Virus record (IMG/VR): IMGVR_UViG_3300037258_000268
Span: 1-50,539 of that record
DNA length: 50,539 nt
Direction: 5' to 3' (one strand)
Source of the DNA: a virus
Shown here piece by piece: positions 38,974 through 47,218 of this stretch. Position numbers and translations under genes: made by a program. Each line of letters begins with the position of its first letter. Position 1 is the stretch's first letter. The notes below the pieces were generated by a model that saw only the letters and a list, made by a program, of their open reading frames with translations, ran no database searches and was not told where the DNA came from.

Positions 38974-39121
38974 CATCCTCGACACCGACACGCTTGTCGA
39001 CGAGACCACCGGCAACACGTTCATGATCGAGTCAGTCACCCTGCAGCCAACCCTGGGGCCACCGCCGGACAAGATCCTGATCCTGCGCTGGCGGTCCGGA
39101 GTGAGCGTGGAGAGCGACTAG
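38771..39121 (+). CDS. Head-tail joining protein
   Basis: A 116-residue beta-rich protein at ATG 38771 (ANTTLTVCRGTDVNAWGDK, AVVESAKQVFDRASQRFQTIRTSTCVVPADADILDTDTLVDETTGNTF). Size, fold pattern and place between connector and tail genes match the head-completion/stopper proteins of siphoviruses. It has no ribosome site of its own and should depend on coupling to the gene before it. Confidence 0.65.
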   Translation: MMELANTTLTVCRGTDVNAWGDKTNVGIPLYTGIPAAVVESAKQVFDRASQRFQTIRTSTCVVPADADILDTDTLVDETTGNTFMIESVTLQPTLGPPPDKILILRWRSGVSVESD

Positions 39122-39152
39122 CACGGCGGTCCGGCCGTTTCTGCGGCGGGTC

Positions 39153-39200
39153 TCTGACCTGGGGTTACCTGGAAGTCGTTACGCATCTCCGCAGGTCAGA
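39153..39200 (+). other. Structured RNA-like gap before HK97-gp10-like gene
   Basis: TCTGACCTG (39153-39161) and CAGGTCAGA (39192-39200) can form a perfect 9-bp stem around 30 nt. It is followed by a T-loop-like CCGGTTCGATTACCGG. No reading frame fits the 134-nt gap between genes here, so a leader RNA structure is likely. Confidence 0.4.
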
Positions 39201-39255
39201 CGGCGGGCCGGTTCGATTACCGGGCGGGCAAACGAAACCACGGGGGGTGACCGCC

Positions 39256-39738
39256 GTGGGCCGTGTCACGATCAACCCTGACTGGGAATCCCGGATCATG
39301 CCCGCGTGGATCAACTTCGCTGAGTCACGCCTTGGCCCGGACATCGCCGACGACGCCCGCAAGTACTGCCCGGTAGACACCGGCGCGCTGAAGGCGAGCA
39401 TCCGGGACGACATGGAAGGCCTGGACCTGATCGTCAGCGCGACAGGCGGCGGCGAGGACGGCCCGGACGGTGCAGGCGGCAACCTGTACGTCTCGATCCG
39501 GCCGGGAAAGGTCAGTGAGCGCTACGGGACCCACTCCGGCGGCTCCGACCCGTTCCACCATCGCGGATCGGGGAGAACCCGTGAAGTCCACCACGTCGAC
39601 GAGGGCGGCCGCAGCTACGCCGCGTACGTCGAGCTCGGCCACCGCGTCTACCACCCCACTACCGGCGTCACCGGCCCTGAGGTAGTCCGGGCTCAGCCGT
39701 TCCTTCGCCCGGCGCTGTTCACGCGGCGCGGCGAGTGA
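39256..39738 (+). CDS. HK97 gp10-like head-tail protein
   Basis: A 160-residue protein. GTG 39256 is preferred (GGGGGG upstream); GTG 39247 is in frame. The family core is ARKYCPVDTGALKASI near residue 40, with YAAYVELGHR and PFLRPALF near the end. It is a neck component that joins the stopper to the tail. It overlaps the next gene by 4 nt (GTGA). Confidence 0.75.
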   Translation: MGRVTINPDWESRIMPAWINFAESRLGPDIADDARKYCPVDTGALKASIRDDMEGLDLIVSATGGGEDGPDGAGGNLYVSIRPGKVSERYGTHSGGSDPFHHRGSGRTREVHHVDEGGRSYAAYVELGHRVYHPTTGVTGPEVVRAQPFLRPALFTRRGE

Positions 39739-40253
39739 CCGGGTACGTCCCGCCGGCGCCGATGCCGACCGATGTCCTGGTCGCCGCGGCGTGGATCGCG
39801 ACGATCCCGGGCTTCACCCCGGCGATGACGGGGGAGACGCTGCCTCCGGACGTCCTCCCGCCGACGCCCGGCGGCCGGATCCGCCCGGCACCCTGGCTGA
39901 AAACGGGGTTCATTACCGTTCAGTGGGCCGGCGGCAGCCCCGACCCGAACCTGCCGCGCCGCAACCCGGTGATGCAGGTCGACGTCTGGGCGGCCAAGCC
40001 CGGCTCCAACGACCCGCCCTGGCACATGGCCGAGGCGCTCGGCGAGGCAATCTGGCTCGCCACCATGCAGCGCACCGGGTTCAACCGGCCGCTCACCATC
40101 GAGGTCGAGGGCATCGCCTACGGGACCGCGGTGGCGCAGGGCGCCTACCTGGCCACCCATTTCAGGCGCGTCTACGACGACGCGGCCGACTACGCCCGGG
40201 TCCAGGGCGACCTCGCCCTGTCCTGGGTGATGCCCAGCCTCGTCATCCCCTAG
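39735..40253 (+). CDS. Tail terminator (tail-completion) protein
   Basis: A 172-residue protein at GTG 39735 in a GTGA overlap. Mixed alpha/beta, with FITVQWAGGSPDPNLPRRNPVMQVDVWAAK and a late YARVQGDLALSWVMPS, typical of tail terminator proteins, which cap the tail tube. Position just before the tail tube supports this. Confidence 0.65.
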   Translation: MTGYVPPAPMPTDVLVAAAWIATIPGFTPAMTGETLPPDVLPPTPGGRIRPAPWLKTGFITVQWAGGSPDPNLPRRNPVMQVDVWAAKPGSNDPPWHMAEALGEAIWLATMQRTGFNRPLTIEVEGIAYGTAVAQGAYLATHFRRVYDDAADYARVQGDLALSWVMPSLVIP

Positions 40254-40269
40254 CGAAAGGGAAACAGCC

Positions 40270-40644
40270 ATGACCCTCATGACCCTCACCGCGACCCCGC
40301 AGCCGAGGGCCGGTAACGGCGCGACCCCGGTGAACCTGACGACGCTGCTCGCCGCGGGCAGCCTCGGCTCCAACACCGGCGTCCAGTTCCAGAACTCCAA
40401 CCGTGAGGTGCTCTACATCGAGCAGGGCACCGCCGTGTCCAACTTCACCGTGGCGGTCGGCACCACAGTGGAAGGCCAGACCGTCCAGAGCATCACCTAC
40501 ACCGGCGTCGCCAGCGACATCCAGTTCATCGGTCCCTTCGACACGCTGTTCGACGTGCAGCCCGGCGACTGGATCGAGGTTACGTTCGCCACCGCGGCCA
40601 ACATCGCCGGCGTGGCACTGATCGCCAACGTCGGCGCCGTCTGA
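40270..40644 (+). CDS. Small beta-rich tail-region protein
   Basis: A 124-residue protein at ATG 40270 after GAAAGGGA. It is beta-rich and ordered like the putative decoration protein at 37209 (NREVLYIEQGTAVSNFTVAVG, then GPFDTLFDVQPGDWIEVTF). It may be a second copy of that fold used as a tail or capsid ornament. A terminator follows. Confidence 0.55.
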   Translation: MTLMTLTATPQPRAGNGATPVNLTTLLAAGSLGSNTGVQFQNSNREVLYIEQGTAVSNFTVAVGTTVEGQTVQSITYTGVASDIQFIGPFDTLFDVQPGDWIEVTFATAANIAGVALIANVGAV

Positions 40645-40692
40645 CCTTCCCCGTCTTACCAGTTCCCTCCGGCTCCCCCTCCGGCCTTCCAT

Positions 40693-40716
40693 GCCCGCCA
40701 GCGCGCGGGCTTTTTT
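40693..40716 (+). terminator. Intrinsic terminator with U-tract
   Basis: GCCCGC pairs with GCGGGC (6 bp) around CAGCGC and is followed directly by six T. It separates head/neck genes from the tail tube gene. Confidence 0.75.
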
Positions 40717-40759
40717 CATGCCCGCACGCGCCCCGCCAGGCGAGTGCCTCACCACGGAG

Positions 40760-41359
40760 GTGGTCACAATCGCGGTCCAGACAAGGAACCTGGTAATGGG
40801 GCCGGCGCGGATCTACTGGGCGCCGTTCGGCACCGCAGAGCCGGCCGACGCCACAGTCACTGCCGACGGGTGGCTCACCCCGCCGCCAGCGCCCTGGCTG
40901 GACCTGGGCGGCACGAACGGCGGCATCAACCTGGAGGTCGACACGACCTACACGGCGAAGGTCGTCGACCAGATCCTCATGGAGGCCGGCGCCACTCTCA
41001 CTGACCTCAAGATGTCGGTGACCGCGCCCCTCGCGGAGATCAGTGACCAGAACCTGGCCGTCTCCCTGAACAACATCGTTGAGCAGGGCACCGGCGACGG
41101 CTTCGTGACGCTGGAGATCATGGACGGCTCCTACGCGACGCAGACCCAGTACTCGGCGCTGATCATCGACGGGTGGGGGCCTGAGCTCGCCACCGGCGCC
41201 CCGGCGCTGCGGCGCGCGATCGTCCGCAAGGTCCTGTCCCAGGCGAAGGTGAGCCTGACCAGCGACCGCAAGACGCAGCAGAAGATCGACACGACCTGGC
41301 AGACCTACTTCGTCGGCGAGGGCATCAAGCCGATCAGGTTCGTCACCGCCACCGCCTAA
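40760..41359 (+). CDS. Major tail tube protein
   Basis: About 199 residues. The body (VQTRNLVMGPARIYWAPFGTAEPADATV...LGGTNGGINLEVDTTYTAKVVDQI) matches actinophage tail tube proteins, which usually begin MAVQTRN. Here the corresponding codon is ATC at 40769, with GGAGGT 7 nt upstream. GTG 40760 is the listed conservative start but overlaps its own ribosome site. The protein forms the hollow tail tube. Confidence 0.85.
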   Translation: MVTIAVQTRNLVMGPARIYWAPFGTAEPADATVTADGWLTPPPAPWLDLGGTNGGINLEVDTTYTAKVVDQILMEAGATLTDLKMSVTAPLAEISDQNLAVSLNNIVEQGTGDGFVTLEIMDGSYATQTQYSALIIDGWGPELATGAPALRRAIVRKVLSQAKVSLTSDRKTQQKIDTTWQTYFVGEGIKPIRFVTATA

Positions 41360-41398
41360 CCCGTCCCCCTCCTTTTCTCCCCCGAAAGGACTACCCCA

Positions 41399-41830
41399 AT
41401 GGCAGCAACCGCCCGCACCCCGCGCCCGGCCGCCAGGCCGAAGCCGGGAGCCCCGCCGCGGCGGGCGCTCCCGCCGCCCAGGCCGGCCGACGCGCCCGTG
41501 ATCATAGGCATCCCGGTGCCCGCCGAGGACGAGGAACTCCCTGAGCCGGAGCGGGTGCCGGTCTTCCAGATCGGCGACACCGTCTACACGATGCTCGCGG
41601 ATCCGCCGCCCACGATCGGGATCGCGGCGATCGACGCGTCGGAACGCAAGGGCGGCCCCGGGTTCGGTGAGATGTACGTGCTCCGCGAGATGATGGGCAG
41701 CGCGGCCCTCAACGCCCTGATCGACGCGGGCAAGAAGCGCTGGCTGACCAAGGCGCAGTACGAGGCGATCACCACCCGCGTCAGGAATGCAGCCTTCGGG
41801 CTGGAAGAGGACGACGACCCAAACCCCTGA
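41399..41830 (+). CDS. Tail assembly chaperone, unshifted product
   Basis: A 143-residue protein at ATG 41399 with AAAGGA upstream. A Pro/Ala/Arg-rich N-terminal 45 residues precede a conserved helical region (EMYVLREMMGSAALNALIDAGKKRWL). The CCCAAAC slippery site lies four codons from the stop, giving a longer shifted product, as in lambda gpG/gpGT. It loads tail tube subunits on the tape measure during assembly. Confidence 0.85.
   Translation: MAATARTPRPAARPKPGAPPRRALPPPRPADAPVIIGIPVPAEDEELPEPERVPVFQIGDTVYTMLADPPPTIGIAAIDASERKGGPGFGEMYVLREMMGSAALNALIDAGKKRWLTKAQYEAITTRVRNAAFGLEEDDDPNP
41818..41824 (+). promoter_or_regulatory. -1 ribosomal frameshift site CCCAAAC
   Basis: In the zero frame this reads C CCA AAC, a canonical X XXY YYZ slippery heptamer, three codons before the TGA at 41828. 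Slippage by one base joins the chaperone to the frame ending at 42150. This is the expected lambda G-GT-style signal. Confidence 0.85.
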
Positions 41831-42150
41831 GGCGCCGCATCACCCAGCTGATGTGGATCCCGGCGCACCTGGCTGACATCGAGTCGGACATGTCCGCGGT
41901 GCACAGGGTGGACGACATCCGCTCGGTGACGGCGCCGCGGTTCTTCGCCCTGGCGTGGCGGCTGCCCCACTACCAGGGCGTCATGCGGGACCGGGTCATC
42001 GCCCTGCAGCGCGAGCAGGAGGACGGGCCGCAGGCGGCTCCGGTATGGCCTGGCAGGCAGCGGACCCGGAAGCCAGTGGCCGACGCCCAGCCGGTCACCG
42101 AGGCGGCGCTCAGTGACCCGGTAATGAACAGGATCTTCGACTTCGGCTGA
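41824..42150 (+). CDS. Tail assembly chaperone, frameshifted extension (GT product)
   Basis: The -1 frame continues PLRRRITQLMWIPAHLADIES and ends at 42150, giving a 250-residue fusion with the upstream gene (41399-41824 joined to 41824-42150). Internal ATG 41851 has no ribosome site, which supports frameshift expression over independent translation. The T domain recruits tail tube subunits. Confidence 0.8.
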   Translation, partial: PLRRRITQLMWIPAHLADIESDMSAVHRVDDIRSVTAPRFFALAWRLPHYQGVMRDRVIALQREQEDGPQAAPVWPGRQRTRKPVADAQPVTEAALSDPVMNRIFDFG

Positions 42151-42174
42151 ACCCGGTCGCGGGGGTGATTCCCC

Positions 42175-45100
42175 GTGGCGGACGGCTTCGAGATCGCGAC
42201 CGCGTACGTAAAGATCTCCCCGGACACCGACGGGTTCGCTGAGGAACTCGAAGCCAAGGTCGAGGAAGCGACCGCCGGGGCCGAGGGCAAGGTCAAGGTC
42301 GGCGCTGACGACGCCGAGCTGGACGCGGTCCTCGACGACGCGCGGGCGAAGCTTGACGAGCTCGACGGCAAGGACGCCACCGTCTCCCTCCGGGCCGACG
42401 GGGCGGACCTGTTCGCGGAGGCCGACGACGCCACCGCCCGGCTCCGCCAGCTCGACGAGACCGAGGCGACCGCGAGGCTGTACCTGGACGCCGCTGATCT
42501 CGACGCGACGTCCGATGACGCGAAAGCGAAGCTGGACGAGTTCGACGGCAAGGATGTCAGGCCCAGGCTGGGCCTCGACAAGGCCGAGTGGGACGCCCAG
42601 ATCGCTGAGGCGGACGCGCAGCTCGACGAGCTGAAGGCGAAGGCCTGGTCTGTACGGCTCGGCGGTTCAGGTGGCAGCGGCGGCAGTTCTTCGGGAGGCG
42701 GCCGCGGCGGCCTGTTCGGGACGCTCCTTGCCGGGGCCGGGTTCGCTATCGGCGGCCTCACGCCGGGCATCGGGGGTGCCCTCACGGGCCTCGGGCTGCT
42801 CGGCGCGACCGGTGGCCTCGCGTTCGGCGGGGTCGCCCAGGCGCTGTCCGCGGCGCACCAGTCAAGCCAGAACACGGGCCTTACCTCAGCGCAGGTAGCG
42901 GAGCAGAACTTCTCCAACGCCGTCCAGATCACCCAGGCGAACGAGCAGATCCAGCAGTCGCAGATGAACCTCGCCGAGGTGACCCGCAACGCCGCGGCCT
43001 CCCAGGTGCAGGCGTTGCAGTCGGTGACCGAGGCGCAGCAGCAGGTCCAGCAGTCCACCTACGGCCTGTCCGAGGCGAACTACAACCTGTCCCAGGCCTA
43101 CATCCAGGAACGTCAGCAGATCACCCAGCTGAACGACCAGCTCGCCGACAGCAAGCTCAGCGTCTCAGCGGCCAGCCTCGCCGTCCAGCAGGCGCAGCGC
43201 CAGGAAACCCTGGTCAACCAGTCCGCCTACTCCACCGACCTCGACCGGCAGCAGGCCACCCTCGCCGTCGCCCAGGCCAAGCAGCAGCTCCAGGACGCGA
43301 CGGACAAGGAGGCCGACTCCCAGACCGCGGCGAACCTCGCCAGCAGCCAGGGCGTTGACGGTTCCCAGACGGTCATCCAGGCCAAGCAGGCGCAGCTCTC
43401 CGCCCAGAACGCCCTCACCAACGCGCACAACTCCTACGCCGACGCCCAGACGAACCTGACGAACACGCAGCTGAACAACGCCACGCAGGTCAAGCAGGCG
43501 CAGATGCAGGTCGCCGACGCGCAGCAGAACCTGACCAACACCATCAAGGAGCAGCAGCTCCAGTGGGCGGCAACCGAGTCGACCGCCAACCAGGCGGCGA
43601 ACCAGTTCGCCAAGTACATGGCGAACCTGACCCCGGCCGGCCGGGCGTTCGTCAACCAGGTCCTCGGGATGCGCACCGCATTCAAGGGGCTTGAAGGCGA
43701 CGCCCAGACAGCGACGCTGCCCGGGTTCACGAAATTCCTGCAAGGGGTCAACATCCTTGCCCCGGAAATCGGCACCGGGGTAACCCGGATGGGCGGCGCC
43801 ATATCGCAGGCGTTCGCCCGAATGGGCACCGAAATGAAGACCCCGCAAGCCGTGACGGTCCTCAACGGGCTGATCGACAATGGCATGGAATTCGCGGATA
43901 CGGTCCTGCCGGCCATCGGGCGGGCGTTCGGCGCGGTCTTCGACCTGGGCTCCTCGAAGGGGGCCGCTACCGGGCTTTCCAACATGTTCAGCGGGCTCTT
44001 CGACGGGGTAGCAGGATTTGCTAAAGGGCTGAAGCCGTACATTCCTGACCTGAATGATTTCTTTACCGCCGTGGGGAAAATCGCGAAAGCGGTAGGCCCA
44101 GAGCTTGCGAAAGAAATCGGCGGAATAGCGAAATTCCTTGACCCTCTGGCGAAATTCCTGAATTCAAAGCAGGGTCAGCCTTTCCTAGACGGAATCGCTA
44201 AGATCATCACCGCCCTCATCACCGTGAAAGGCCTCGCGAAGATCCTGCCGGGCGACCTCGGCGAGGCCGTCGGCGGCGCCCCCGGCATCATCCTGTCCCT
44301 CATGACCAAGCCGCTGAAGAAGCAGCTGGGGCCGGCGCTCTCCGGCGTCTTCAAGAACGCGTTCGGCGGGGCGGCGAAGGACGGCGAGGAAGCCGCAGCG
44401 GGGGAGCTGGGCAAGAGCGGCGGCATGTCCGGCCTCATCAGCGGGATAGGCGGCATGCTGACCGGCATACCGGGGAAGATCACGCCGATCGTCACGGGGA
44501 TCAAGGAATGGGGCATCTGGTCGAAGGTCGCCGCCGGGGCAACCAAGATCTGGACCGGGATCCAGGCCGGGTTCGACCTGGTCATGGACGCGAACCCGAT
44601 CGGCCTGGTGGTCATCGCCCTGGTCGCGCTCGGCGTCGGCATCTATGAGGCGTACAAGCACTTCAGCGGGTTCCGCGACGGGGTCAAGGAGGTCTTCGAC
44701 TGGCTCAAGGAAGCAGCGGACTTCCTGTGGCATGACGTGTTCGACCCGCTGTGGCACGGGATCGAGGCTGGCGCGGACGGCTTCGTTTCAGCGTTCCGGA
44801 CGACCTGGGGGAAACTCGAATCGGTGTTCAAGGCGCCGGTCAATTTCCTGATCCAGACCGTCTACGACAAGGGCATCGCCGGCTTGTGGAACGACGTCGT
44901 CGGCGCCGTCGGCCTCGGCTCGCTGAAGCTCCCGATCATCCCCGCTCTCGCTCACGGCGGCATGGTCCCGGGCACCGACCACGGGCGCGACGAGGTCCTC
45001 ATCGCGGCGCGCCCCGAGGAAGGCGTCCTCGTCCCCGGCGCGGTCCGCGCGATCGGCGGCGCTGGCGCCGTCCACGCGCTGAACGCGGCGCACGGCGGCG

Positions 45101-45933
45101 GGGGCACCGGGGCACCGGGGCACTACAGCCTGGGCGGCATCGTCAGCTCGTTCATCAGTGGCGGCGCGGACACCGCGAAGGCGGTAGCGGCACTGGTGAC
45201 CGGGAACACCACGGCGTTCACCAACGCCCTTTCAGGCCTGATCGGCACCAGCGCGGCGGGGACCCTAGGGCAGGTCATGGTGGCACTGCCGAAGACCCTC
45301 GTGGCTGATGCGGCCAAGGCGGCGATCGGGATGATCGGCGGCGGAGGCGGCACCGTAACACCGTCCGGCACCGTCGCATCCTGGTTCACCCAGGGGACGA
45401 AGGCGGCCGGGGTCCCGGCGTCGTGGATCCCCGACCTGGAGACCATCGGCCAGCATGAGAGCTCGGATAACCCGAACGCGATCAACATGTCCGACTCCAA
45501 TTCGGCCGCAGGTGACCCGTCCCGGGGGATCATGCAGCTCATCGGGTCTACGTTCGCCGCTTACCACGCCCCCGGCACCAGCATGAACATTTACGATCCG
45601 GTCGCTAACATCGCCGCCGGGTCAAGGTACATCCAGGGCAGGTACGGGACGCCGGCGAACGTGCCCGGCATCATGTCGCTCGCCCAGGGCGGCAAGTACG
45701 TCGGCTACGACTCCGGCGGCATCCTGCCGCCTGGGATGACGGCCGCGGTCAACCTGACAGGCAAGCCGGAGGCCGTGCTCACCGCGGAGCAGACGCATGC
45801 GCTGAGCCAGCTCGGGAGCGGCGGCGGGGCACGGCCCGCGCCGACGATCATCAACAACTGGTACGGGCCGCAGATGCCGTCCCAGGAGCAGATGGCGGAG
45901 ATCGAGCGCAGCCTGTCACTCCTGGTCGGCTAG
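42175..45933 (+). CDS. Tape measure protein with lytic transglycosylase domain
   Basis: A 1252-residue protein at GTG 42175, the longest here, in line with a siphovirus tail. Repeated acidic units (about 25-150; SFDGKD/LDGKD style), a Gln-rich coiled coil (about 240-480), Gly-rich membrane-like segments (NPIGLVVIALVALGVGIYEAY near 810) and a C-terminal SLT-type domain (about 1070-1160; ETIGQHESSDNPNAIN, then GIMQLIGSTF) for peptidoglycan cutting at entry. The stretch about 43690-44215 is clearly richer in A/T-ending codons than its flanks. Confidence 0.9.
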   Translation: MADGFEIATAYVKISPDTDGFAEELEAKVEEATAGAEGKVKVGADDAELDAVLDDARAKLDELDGKDATVSLRADGADLFAEADDATARLRQLDETEATARLYLDAADLDATSDDAKAKLDEFDGKDVRPRLGLDKAEWDAQIAEADAQLDELKAKAWSVRLGGSGGSGGSSSGGGRGGLFGTLLAGAGFAIGGLTPGIGGALTGLGLLGATGGLAFGGVAQALSAAHQSSQNTGLTSAQVAEQNFSNAVQITQANEQIQQSQMNLAEVTRNAAASQVQALQSVTEAQQQVQQSTYGLSEANYNLSQAYIQERQQITQLNDQLADSKLSVSAASLAVQQAQRQETLVNQSAYSTDLDRQQATLAVAQAKQQLQDATDKEADSQTAANLASSQGVDGSQTVIQAKQAQLSAQNALTNAHNSYADAQTNLTNTQLNNATQVKQAQMQVADAQQNLTNTIKEQQLQWAATESTANQAANQFAKYMANLTPAGRAFVNQVLGMRTAFKGLEGDAQTATLPGFTKFLQGVNILAPEIGTGVTRMGGAISQAFARMGTEMKTPQAVTVLNGLIDNGMEFADTVLPAIGRAFGAVFDLGSSKGAATGLSNMFSGLFDGVAGFAKGLKPYIPDLNDFFTAVGKIAKAVGPELAKEIGGIAKFLDPLAKFLNSKQGQPFLDGIAKIITALITVKGLAKILPGDLGEAVGGAPGIILSLMTKPLKKQLGPALSGVFKNAFGGAAKDGEEAAAGELGKSGGMSGLISGIGGMLTGIPGKITPIVTGIKEWGIWSKVAAGATKIWTGIQAGFDLVMDANPIGLVVIALVALGVGIYEAYKHFSGFRDGVKEVFDWLKEAADFLWHDVFDPLWHGIEAGADGFVSAFRTTWGKLESVFKAPVNFLIQTVYDKGIAGLWNDVVGAVGLGSLKLPIIPALAHGGMVPGTDHGRDEVLIAARPEEGVLVPGAVRAIGGAGAVHALNAAHGGGGTGAPGHYSLGGIVSSFISGGADTAKAVAALVTGNTTAFTNALSGLIGTSAAGTLGQVMVALPKTLVADAAKAAIGMIGGGGGTVTPSGTVASWFTQGTKAAGVPASWIPDLETIGQHESSDNPNAINMSDSNSAAGDPSRGIMQLIGSTFAAYHAPGTSMNIYDPVANIAAGSRYIQGRYGTPANVPGIMSLAQGGKYVGYDSGGILPPGMTAAVNLTGKPEAVLTAEQTHALSQLGSGGGARPAPTIINNWYGPQMPSQEQMAEIERSLSLLVG

Positions 45934-45949
45934 GGCTAGGAGGCTGCTG

Positions 45950-47209
45950 GTGACAGTTCAGGGCACCGCCGGCCTCGCGGTCATCCTCGAGGGAAACCTC
46001 GAGATCGGCGGGGTCCTCACCGACGCCGCGACGACCCAGCTCGATATCACCTACGGTGCGCCGTACCAGGCGGTATCGGACTTCGCGGGGCCGGTCACCT
46101 GGACCGGTGCAATGTCGCCGGTGCCGGGCCAGGTATGGCACTCGGGTACCGGCCAGTATCAGTTCACCTGGCAGGTTCCCGGGTCCGCACCGTCAGGCCT
46201 GTACGTGGCCACGTGGACGTTCACCTACAGCGGAAGCACCTACACCGCCGCAGAGAACGTCTGGATCCAGGGCAGCGTCCCGGTGCCCGTCCCGGCCGGC
46301 GACACCGGCTACTGGACCGGCGGCATCATCCTCCCCTCAGCCGGCCTCGACATCGAGTTCGGCAAGGTCGACAGCAACGGCACCGCGTGGCTGTGGCAGA
46401 AGCTCACCGGATGGGACGGCCCGCCGGTGCAGGGCGCCGGAGTCATCCCCCGCTCGGGCGACCACGGGGCATGGCCGTCACCGCAGTGGTTCGCAGCCCG
46501 CACGATGACCCTCACCTGCAGCGCCGCCGCCCAGACGCAGGCCTTGCGTGACGTCGCGAGGGCTCAGCTGCAGCAGGCGGTTCCCGTCGGCTCAGACGGG
46601 AACCTGGCGATCCTGCGGTACGACGAGCCGGTACCGAAACAGTGCCTGGTCCGCCGGTCGGGGCAGCTGCCGGAGAACTGCCCGACCCTGGTCGACGTCG
46701 GGTTCACGATCGGCCTGGTCGCACCCGACATGCGCAAGTACGGGACGCAGCAGAAGACACTGCCGATCGCAGCACCCCCACCGGTCGCCGGCACCTTCAC
46801 CGTCCCGTTCAGCGTCCCGTTCAGCCTTGCTGCCTCACCGCCGCCAGCGGTCTCGGGCTGCGTCAACGACGGTAACTTCGGAAGCCCTCCGGTCGTGGTG
46901 ATCAGCGGGCCGTGCACCGGGCCCGCGCTGACCAACGCGACCACCGGCCAGACGGTGTCCTGGTCGGACCTCACCCTGACCGCTGACCAGACCATGACGG
47001 TCGACTTCCTCAACTGCCAGGGGTGGGTCGGCGCGGTCAACTTCCCTGGCCTGCCCGGTCTCCCGCCCGGTGGCGGCTCTTACCAGCCGGCTGACGTCGC
47101 GTCGGCCTGGTGGACCTTGCAGCCGGGACCTAACACGGTCGCGTTCACCGCGGCGTCCACCGGAACCGGCGCATCGGCGGTCTTCTACTTCTTTGATGCG
47201 TGGAGCTAG
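45950..47209 (+). CDS. Distal tail protein (Dit-like) with Ig-like N-terminus
   Basis: A 419-residue protein at GTG 45950 after CTAGGAGG. Residues 1-105 form an Ig-like beta domain (TTQLDITYGAPYQA, GQYQFTWQVPGSAPSGLYVATWTF) similar to that of the connector at 38032. Then comes the Dit-like core (ILPSAGLDIEFGKVDSNG, RSGDHGAWPSPQWFAARTMTLT) and a beta-rich C-terminal domain that may bind carbohydrate. Located after the tape measure, as Dit proteins are. Confidence 0.75.
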   Translation: MTVQGTAGLAVILEGNLEIGGVLTDAATTQLDITYGAPYQAVSDFAGPVTWTGAMSPVPGQVWHSGTGQYQFTWQVPGSAPSGLYVATWTFTYSGSTYTAAENVWIQGSVPVPVPAGDTGYWTGGIILPSAGLDIEFGKVDSNGTAWLWQKLTGWDGPPVQGAGVIPRSGDHGAWPSPQWFAARTMTLTCSAAAQTQALRDVARAQLQQAVPVGSDGNLAILRYDEPVPKQCLVRRSGQLPENCPTLVDVGFTIGLVAPDMRKYGTQQKTLPIAAPPPVAGTFTVPFSVPFSLAASPPPAVSGCVNDGNFGSPPVVVISGPCTGPALTNATTGQTVSWSDLTLTADQTMTVDFLNCQGWVGAVNFPGLPGLPPGGGSYQPADVASAWWTLQPGPNTVAFTAASTGTGASAVFYFFDAWS

Positions 47210-47218
47210 GGGGCAGCC

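Noticed and set aside
39205-39230. T-arm-like CCGGTTCGATTACCGG as evidence of a tRNA
   Set aside because: No matching acceptor strands or other arms are found around it; kept only as a structured gap.
41970-43058. 362-codon Cys/Ser-rich minus-strand frame
   Set aside because: Antisense to the chaperone extension and the tape measure; its unusual cysteine content comes from reverse reading of Ala/Gln codons.
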